DNA of 64,000 nt from Oceanithermus desulfurans (GTDB taxonomy: Bacteria; Deinococcota; Deinococci; Deinococcales; Marinithermaceae), in NCBI RefSeq assembly GCF_014201675.1, contig NZ_JACHEZ010000001.1, forward strand, positions 62,001 to 126,000, given 5' to 3'. Positions within the stretch are counted from its first letter, which is position 1. Each line of letters begins with the position of its first letter. Below the pieces are notes generated by a model that was not told where the DNA came from, did not search any database, and worked only from the letters and a program-made list of their open reading frames with translations. Below, piece after piece: positions 58,248-64,000 of the stretch. A program made the position numbers and the translations under genes.

Positions 58248-61133
58248 ATGAACACATCCATCTTTGACGAGCACGCCAAAGCCATTGCCGAACGCCAGTA
58301 CTTGCAGCCCGGAGACGGTGACGTCTTCGGCATCTTCCGCCGCGTCGCCGACTGGGTGGCGCTGCCGGAGGACGACGCCACCCGCGGAGGCTGGGCCGAC
58401 ACCTTCTACGAGCTGATGGCCACCAAGCGCTTCTGCCCCGGCGGCCGCGTCCTCGCGGGGGCCGGAACCGCGCACGGCAACGTTCTCAACTGCTTCGTGC
58501 AGGGGGCGACCGCCAACCCGCCCGAAAGCTTCGAGGGGATCATGGAGGTCGCCAAGAAGCTGGCCCTGGTGACCAAGGTGGGCGGCGGCAACGGTGTGAA
58601 CCTGGACCCCTACGTCTACCGGGAAAGGCCCGTGGGGGTGGTGCGCGGCATCGCCTACATGGACGCCGGCCACCGCGACGTCGAGGACTTCATCCGCGGC
58701 CTGATGCGCCCTTCCAACAACCCCGACGGCGACAAGGTGCCCCATCCGGTGCGCAACTGGACGCGGGTCATCTACGGCGACCTGGGGCCCGAGCTCACCG
58801 CTCTGGCGCGCCGCCACGGCGTGCTGACCGTGCCCGTACGGCCCGACGACGTCATCGTGGTCAGCGACGACATGGGCGGCATCATGGACGCCGCGGCCGA
58901 AGCGGCGCGGCTGGCGCTGGCGGGCAAGGAGCCGCGGGTGGACTTCAGCCAGCTGCGGCACGAAGGGGCCGAGGTCAAGAGCTCGGGCGGCACCGCCAGC
59001 GGTCCGGTCAGCTACCTGCTCGAGATCTACGACAACTTCCTCGAGTGGGCCAACCGCGGCGGCCCCGACGCCGGGCCGGTGGCCACGCTGCGCTACGTCT
59101 ACGCCCCCGTCCTGCGGGTGGTGCGGCAGGGGGGGACCCGCCGCGGCGCGGGCATGGCCACGATCGACGTGGCCCACCCCGATGTGCTCGACTTCCTGAC
59201 CGCCAAGGACCTCGACCGCGAGGCGGCCGAGGGCGACATCTCCACCTTCAACATCTCGATCCTGGCCAGCGACGCCTTCGTGGAGGCGCTGGAAAAGGAC
59301 GCGCTCTGGCCGGTTCGCCTGCGCCCGGTGCCGGGCAAGTACTACCTGCAGCCGGTCGAGGGCGAGTACACCGGCGAGTGGCCCGAGCTGGGCGTGGCCG
59401 AGGACGGCGCCCGGCCGGTCCCGGTCTACGAGGGCGGCATACCGGCGCGCTGGATCTGGCACGAGGTGGCCTGGCACGCCTGGGCCACCGGGGAGCCGGG
59501 GCTCATCTTCATCGACCGCGTCAACGAGAAGTCGGCGCTCAAGGGGCTGGGTGAGCGCTGGCAGATCCGCGCCACCAACCCCTGCGGCGAGATCCCCCTC
59601 ACCGTGGGCGAGCCCTGCGACCTGGGCGCGCTCAACCTGGCGGCCTACGTCGAGGACGGCGCCTTCGACTACGAGGCCTTCCGGCGCGACGTACGCACCG
59701 CGGTGCGCTTCCTCGACAACGTGCTCGACGTCAACGTCTTTGCGCTCGAGGACAACCGTGAGGCCAGCCAGCGGCTGCGCCGCCTGGGTCTGGGCGTGAT
59801 GGGGCTGGCCGACGCGCTCATCAAGATGGGTCTCCCCTACGACTCCGAAGCCGCGCGCGAGGCGGTGTGGAAGATCATGTCGGTGATGCGCGAGGAGGCG
59901 CTGGCGGCCTCCGAGGCCCTGGGCGCCGAGCGCGGCGTCTTCCCGCTCTACCAGGAGGAGGCCGAGTACTTCGCCGGCATGGGCATCAAGCCGCGCCGCA
60001 ACCTGGCCGTCCTCACCGTGGCGCCCACGGGCACCACCAGCATGCTCATGGGCGTCTCCAGCGGCATCGAGCCGGTCTTCAGCCCCTTCGTCTGGCGCCG
60101 CATCGGCGGCGAGTACAAGCCGCTGGTGCACCCGCTCTTCCAGGAGCTTATGGAGCAGCACCCGCCCCACCCCGACTGGGAAAAGGACGGCGCCTGGGAC
60201 TGGGACAAGCTGATCGCCGCCATCCAGGAGAACCACGGCTCGGTGCAGGGGCTCGAGGTCGTGCCCGAGTCCATCCGCGCCGTCTTCAAGTGCGCCCACG
60301 ACGTCAGCCCGCTCGACCACGTGCGCATGCAGGGCGTGGTGCAGCGCGCCTTCGACGCCGAGGGCTACGTGGGCAACTCGCTTTCCAAGACGATCAACCT
60401 GCCCCACGAGGCCAGCGTCGAGGACGTGGAGGCCGCCTACACCGAGGCCTACCGCACCGGCTGCAAGGGGGTGACGGTCTACCGTGACGGCAGCCGCGAC
60501 TACCAGGTGCTCTCGGTGACGAAGGACGAGGAGGCGGCGGACGAAGCCGCGCCCGCGGCCGCTGCCGACCGCGCGGAACCCGCGGCCGAGGCCCCCGCGG
60601 CGCACCCCGGCAAGCCGGTGCACGAACGCCCCGCGCGCCTCTTCGGCTTCACCGACATGGTCAAGCTCACCAGCTCCGAAGGTTCACGCCACTCCTACCT
60701 GGTCACCGTCAACATGGCCGGCGGGCACCCCATCGAGGTCATCATCACCTCGGGCAAGGCCGGCGACGAGGCCAACGCCGACAGCGAGGCGCTGGGCCGC
60801 GTGGTCAGCATCGCGCTCCAGTACGGCGTGCCGCCCGAGGCCATCGTCAAGACCCTGCGCGGCATCAACGGCGGGCTCTACGGCAACTACCACAAGCGCT
60901 TCGTCGCCAGCAAGGCCGACCTGATTGCGGTGGCGCTCGAGTCCATTCCCCATTTCCCCGAAGGGGCCGAGGCGGGCGCGGAGACCGCGCCGGTGGCCCA
61001 ACAGCCTCCCAAGGTGCAGGTGACCGCCGGCCCGGGCAACAGCGCCAGCGCCTGCCCCGAGTGCGGTGCGCCGCTGAAGGTGGAAGACGGCTGCCTGACC
61101 TGCGAGGTCTGCGGCTATTCGAAGTGCGGTTAG
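58248..61133 (+). CDS. nrdJ: Adenosylcobalamin-dependent (class II) ribonucleotide reductase
   Basis: This 961-residue enzyme reduces ribonucleotides using coenzyme B12. TKRFCPGGRVLAGAG and VLNCFVQGA hold the first redox Cys. KVGGGNGVNL, RQGGTRRGAGMATIDVAHPD, NPCGEIPL (thiyl Cys and catalytic Glu) and VAPTGTTSML complete the barrel. After a long Ala/Glu linker (about 765-800), a domain with LTSSEGSRHSYLVTVNMAGGHP follows. The C-terminus has a zinc ribbon CPECGAP...CEVC and a terminal CGYSKCG that re-reduces the active site. No intein. The start is ATG 58248. Confidence 0.97.
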   Translation: MNTSIFDEHAKAIAERQYLQPGDGDVFGIFRRVADWVALPEDDATRGGWADTFYELMATKRFCPGGRVLAGAGTAHGNVLNCFVQGATANPPESFEGIMEVAKKLALVTKVGGGNGVNLDPYVYRERPVGVVRGIAYMDAGHRDVEDFIRGLMRPSNNPDGDKVPHPVRNWTRVIYGDLGPELTALARRHGVLTVPVRPDDVIVVSDDMGGIMDAAAEAARLALAGKEPRVDFSQLRHEGAEVKSSGGTASGPVSYLLEIYDNFLEWANRGGPDAGPVATLRYVYAPVLRVVRQGGTRRGAGMATIDVAHPDVLDFLTAKDLDREAAEGDISTFNISILASDAFVEALEKDALWPVRLRPVPGKYYLQPVEGEYTGEWPELGVAEDGARPVPVYEGGIPARWIWHEVAWHAWATGEPGLIFIDRVNEKSALKGLGERWQIRATNPCGEIPLTVGEPCDLGALNLAAYVEDGAFDYEAFRRDVRTAVRFLDNVLDVNVFALEDNREASQRLRRLGLGVMGLADALIKMGLPYDSEAAREAVWKIMSVMREEALAASEALGAERGVFPLYQEEAEYFAGMGIKPRRNLAVLTVAPTGTTSMLMGVSSGIEPVFSPFVWRRIGGEYKPLVHPLFQELMEQHPPHPDWEKDGAWDWDKLIAAIQENHGSVQGLEVVPESIRAVFKCAHDVSPLDHVRMQGVVQRAFDAEGYVGNSLSKTINLPHEASVEDVEAAYTEAYRTGCKGVTVYRDGSRDYQVLSVTKDEEAADEAAPAAAADRAEPAAEAPAAHPGKPVHERPARLFGFTDMVKLTSSEGSRHSYLVTVNMAGGHPIEVIITSGKAGDEANADSEALGRVVSIALQYGVPPEAIVKTLRGINGGLYGNYHKRFVASKADLIAVALESIPHFPEGAEAGAETAPVAQQPPKVQVTAGPGNSASACPECGAPLKVEDGCLTCEVCGYSKCG

Positions 61134-61982
61134 ATTAGGTTCCATTCGCGCTTTTGGGGCGGCGTCGCCGCCCCCGCTCGATTTATTTGGGTACAGGCTG
61201 CAGACCTGCCGCGGGGCGGAAGGCCAACCTTTGGCTCTTGCATCACCAACAACCCCACTCCGGCCCTCCCCCAGGGGAGGGATCATTACTCTACGGTGAC
61301 TGAACCGTGGATTTTAAGCGCGGCATGGCCCCCGGATCAAGTCCGGGTCAAGCCCGGCTCGCGCGGCCAAGATGGCCGCTTGGCCGGGGACACGATCAGC
61401 TTCTTTTCCTGAACAAGAACGTATCCCCGGACGAGGTAACCGTAGATTGCCGAGATCCGGGGTCCATGCTGTGTAGCACCCCGAGATTCCGTTGCTGCTG
61501 ACGGGCCCCGACACAGGCCACAAGCCGCTTTTCCGGGATGTTGGTGCAACCTCAGTCACGGGTCGGTGACCCGGTCTGGATCCTAGGCCTTGAGCTGCAA
61601 GTGGATTTTGTTCAGCCATTTTTTCGTCATTCCAGCCAAGCAGGCCAGGGGCCTGCGCGAGCTGGACCTGCCCCCGCGAAAGCGGGGGATCCAGAGCTTA
61701 CAGCATAGTGAGCGCTACACTTTGTCTGACGACCAATTTTAAAACCTATGTATCTTGCCCCCGGGGAAACGTGTATCCTTCCCCCAGGGGGAAACAGCCG
61801 CAAAAACCCTTGGGCCGCTTTCGACATGCCCGCAGGGGTGATAGGCGGCCACCCGCCCCGGGGTCTCGGCCGCACGGTATCCCGGTCTTTCAGGACCGCA
61901 TCTACATGGTCGGCTTACGGGGTCGGGTGGCCAACCCCCAATCTAGCAAACCTGTTCTAGCAGGTCTATTGGAGGTGAGGCG
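61134..61982. repeat. Non-coding region before the IS110 remnant
   Basis: No gene is supported. 61228-61528 is an imperfect copy of 62744-63024 (same order of GGCTC...ACAACCCC, CCCTCCCCCAGGGGAGGG, CGGCATG...CCCCGG, CTTCTTTTCCT, CCGGGGTCCATGC, CAGGCCACAAGC). 61622-61700 has a REP-like unit TTTTTCGTCATTCC...GGGGGATCC. 61700-61982 leads into the transposase start and contains hairpins TTCCCCC-A-GGGGGAA (61779-61793) and ACCTG-TTCTAG-CAGGT (about 61951-61966). Confidence 0.75.
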
Positions 61983-62625
61983 ATGACCTACGCGGGAATC
62001 GACGTTGGCAAGGAAGCGCTCGACCTGGCCCTGCTGCGTTCGGCTTCAGGGGAGGTCAGGCTCCACCGCTTCCGCAACAGCGAACAGGGCCGCTCCGCCC
62101 TCCTGAGCCCGCTGGAAGGCCGCGCCGGGCTGCGGCCCCGTGACCCTCGCCTGGCTGGAAGAGGAAAGGGCGCAGCTCCGAGACCTCTTGGAGAAGGCGG
62201 AGGCCGAGGCGCGGCGCCTGCTGCAGATCGTTCCCGAGTACCGGGTGCTGCTCGCGCAAAAGGGCGTGGGGCCCCAGGTGGCCGCTGCGGTGCTGGCCTT
62301 CCTGCCCCCGGAGCTTTGGGGCAAGACCAAGCAGGCCAGCGCCTACGCCGGGCTGATACCCGAACAGCAGCACTCGGGAAGCAGCGTCAGGAAGAGCCGC
62401 CTCTCCAGGAAGGGCCCCGCCCTGCTCAGGAAAAAGCTCTACCTGGCCGCCCTGGTGGCCTCTAGGAACGACCCGGAGATGAAGGCTTTCTACCACCGCT
62501 TGCTGGCCAATCACAAGAGCAAGAAGCAGGCCCTGGTGGCCGTGGCGCACAAGATCCTGCGACGGCTCATGGGCAGACTGAAGGCCTACTACCGGGAGCA
62601 GGGCCGGGAGGCCCTGGTGGCCTGA
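61983..62625 (+). pseudogene. Internally deleted IS110-family transposase
   Basis: Frame 1 from ATG 61983 gives the DEDD N-terminus AGIDVGKEALDLALLRSASGE and NSEQGRSALLSPLEG. Near 62125-62140 the homology jumps to another frame: LAWLEEERAQLRDLLEKAEAEARRLLQIVPEYRVLLAQKGVGPQVAAAVLAFLP. That frame continues to SAYAGLIPEQQHSG, RLSRKGPALLRKKLYLAALVAS and KKQALVAVAHKILRRL. The latter is the Tnp_20 domain with the catalytic Ser region. About 150 residues of the RuvC-like core, including three of four acidic residues, are missing. The element is dead. Confidence 0.88.
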
Positions 62626-63267
62626 GGGGTTGACGGGGAAGACGGTATCACCCCTTGGGGGAGATGGCGGCATAGCCGCCAGAGGGGGGTTGTATGCCGA
62701 AATGCTGGATGTGGGATGTGGGCTGGTCACGAATCAACGACCAGCTTTTGGCTCGGGCATCGCCAACAACCCCCTCCCCAACCCTCCCCCAGGGGAGGGA
62801 GCATTATTTCGCGGCGACCAAACCGTGGAGTTCGGACGCGGCATGGACCCCGGCTCGCGCGGGTCAATGTGACCCGCTTGGCCGGGGAAACGAACTGCCT
62901 CTTCTTTTCCTAATTCAAGTCGTATCCCCGCACGAGGCGGCTAGGCCGCCGAGAACCGGGGTCCATGCCAGGCGGGAAGCCGAAATTCGGTTACCGAGGG
63001 TTGGCCCACCACAGGCCACAAGCTACAGGCCATGAGCCGCACAAGCCGGTCCTGCTACCACGCTCCATGAACCACGCATTGCACACCGACCCTCCAGATC
63101 TGTGGTCCTTGCTGGACACGAAGCCGAAATTAAGTTGCCGCTAGCGGCCCTGCTACAAGCCACAAGTTACAGGCCACAAGCTTCCTTGTTTCCACATACC
63201 ACGCACCACGTACTGCGCTTTGCCCGCTCCGCCCGCGCCCGCGTTCGCCAGCCGTTAACATAAGCCC
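62626..63267. repeat. Repeat-rich gap before glnS
   Basis: No gene is supported. 62744-63024 is the second copy of the 280-300-bp repeat also at 61228-61528, including the palindrome CCCTCCCC-CA-GGGGAGGG (62782-62799). In-phase 7-mers occur at 62707-62727 (GGATGTG), 63009-63085 (CCACAGG, CCACAAG, CTACAGG, CCATGAA, CCACGCA), 63152-63186 (GCCACAA, GTTACAG) and 63192-63212 (CCACATA, CCACGCA, CCACGTA). Confidence 0.8.
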
Positions 63268-64000
63268 ATGCCGGCTTCGCGCATTCCTCCGGACTCCGAG
63301 CGTCTGGTGCCCCCCAACTTCATCACCGAGATCATCGACGAAGACCTGCGTTCGGGCAGGTACGAGACGATCGTTACCCGCTTCCCGCCCGAGCCCAACG
63401 GTTTTCCCCACATCGGGCACGCCATCGCCAGCTTCATCGATTGCGGCATCGCCCGCGACTACCGGGGCCGCTGCCACCTGCGCATGGACGACACCAACCC
63501 GCTCACCGAGGAGATGCGCTACGTCGAGGCCATCCGCCGCGACATGGCCTGGCTGGGGTGGGACTGGGGCGAACACTTCTACTTTGCCTCCGACTACTTC
63601 GACCGCCTCTACGAGATGGCCGAGCAGCTCATCAAGGAGGGCAAGGCTTACGTGGACTCGCTCAGCGAGGAGGAGATTCGCGCCTACCGAGGCACGGTGG
63701 AAAAGCCGGGCCGGCCCAGCCCCTACCGCGACCGCCCGGTGGAGGAGAACCTGGACCTCTTCCGCCGCATGGCGGCCGGGGAGTTCGAGGAGGGGGCGCA
63801 CGTGCTCAGGGCCAAGATCGACATGAGCGCGCCCAACATGAAGCTGCGCGACCCCATCCTCTACCGCATCCTCAAGGCCGAGCACTACCGCACCGGCGGC
63901 CGCTGGAAGGTCTACCCGATGTACGACTTCGCCCACCCGCTCTCCGACTACATCGAAGGGGTGACCCACTCGCTGTGCTCGTCGGAGTTCATCGACAACC
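63268..64000 (+). CDS. glnS: Glutaminyl-tRNA synthetase, 3' end outside window
   Basis: From ATG 63268 the frame stays open to the window edge (about 244 codons). [28 protein letters not shown] carries the class I HIGH motif in its GlnRS form. [19 protein letters not shown] and [23 protein letters not shown] match GlnRS rather than GluRS. The N-terminus [23 protein letters not shown] is typical. TAACAT lies 6 nt before the ATG (leaderless-type). The anticodon-binding domain and any C-terminal extension lie outside. Confidence 0.95.
   Translation, partial: MPASRIPPDSERLVPPNFITEIIDEDLRSGRYETIVTRFPPEPNGFPHIGHAIASFIDCGIARDYRGRCHLRMDDTNPLTEEMRYVEAIRRDMAWLGWDWGEHFYFASDYFDRLYEMAEQLIKEGKAYVDSLSEEEIRAYRGTVEKPGRPSPYRDRPVEENLDLFRRMAAGEFEEGAHVLRAKIDMSAPNMKLRDPILYRILKAEHYRTGGRWKVYPMYDFAHPLSDYIEGVTHSLCSSEFIDN

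Noticed and set aside
61983-62625. Intact IS110 insertion sequence
   Set aside because: The transposase changes frame and lacks about 150 residues of its catalytic core.
61134-63267. CRISPR array
   Set aside because: Repeats are either 7-bp degenerate units or two long imperfect copies. There is no regular repeat-spacer pattern and no cas gene.
63130-63969. Minus-strand 279-codon ORF at the window end
   Set aside because: It is the shadow of glnS, whose HIGH motif and GlnRS signatures are on the plus strand.

Overview
The window is a very G+C-rich (about 70 % by eye) bacterial chromosome segment. It most resembles a marine or thermal member of the Thermaceae (Oceanithermus/Marinithermus/Thermus side of Deinococcus-Thermus). 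This is inferred from gene content, not from a search: class II B12-dependent ribonucleotide reductase, a pseudopilin cluster led by a large ComZ/PilX-like protein, bacillithiol-type deacetylase, acuABC, a MoaD-like protein with a C-terminal extension, an alkyltransferase-like protein without its cysteine, GlnRS, and many start codons with a TANNNT -10 box only 6-9 nt upstream (leaderless-type promoters, common in this phylum).

Layout. 1-6.3 kb (mostly -): a VWA-like membrane protein cut by the window edge, ispG, an 800-bp repeat-filled gap, then pheS-pheT preceded by a short leader ORF with three Phe codons in a row. 6.4-18.2 kb: a TPR protein, DUF533 protein, uraA-type permease behind a terminator-like leader, tgt, four overlapping pilin-like genes, crcB plus DUF190, an exported hydratase-like protein, a small molybdoenzyme-like protein and an epimerase-like protein. 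18.2-20.2 kb: an AT-rich island with one OLD-family ATPase/TOPRIM nuclease, abutting scrambled remnants of alr and an ACT-type gene. 20.2-26.3 kb: ACT-like gene and alr, divergent from cob(I)alamin adenosyltransferase, an ABC exporter, plsY and bshB1. 26.3-33.4 kb: repeat region, MFS/MarR pair, argF-argC-argJ, two small envelope proteins and tRNA-Ile.

33.4-44.6 kb: a dynamin-like GTPase, PfpI protein, sdhCDAB, a SpeD-like protein without catalytic residues, nnr, a frameshifted K+ channel, a sirtuin, a nitrilase-family remnant and an unrecognised exported protein. 44.7-52.4 kb: der, glyA, lapA-like, moaD-like, acuA-acuB-acuC, an ATL protein and a TetR regulator. 51.7-56.6 kb (-): a compact gmk-rpoZ-coaBC-argR-marC-thrB-DUF4388 run. 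56.7-64 kb: a GH13 glucosidase, nrdJ with a palindromic operator, a repeat-rich region holding a decayed IS110 transposase, and the start of glnS.

Connections: ArgR probably controls argFCJ; the cobalamin adenosyltransferase supplies the cofactor for NrdJ; AcuA/AcuC and the sirtuin form opposing protein acylation activities. The four longest gaps share three kinds of repeat: 7-bp-phased degenerate tandem repeats, C-run/G-run palindromes and REP-like mosaics. The strongest regulatory discoveries are the pheST leader peptide and the terminator/antiterminator before uraA. No CRISPR array, rRNA operon or complete prophage was seen.
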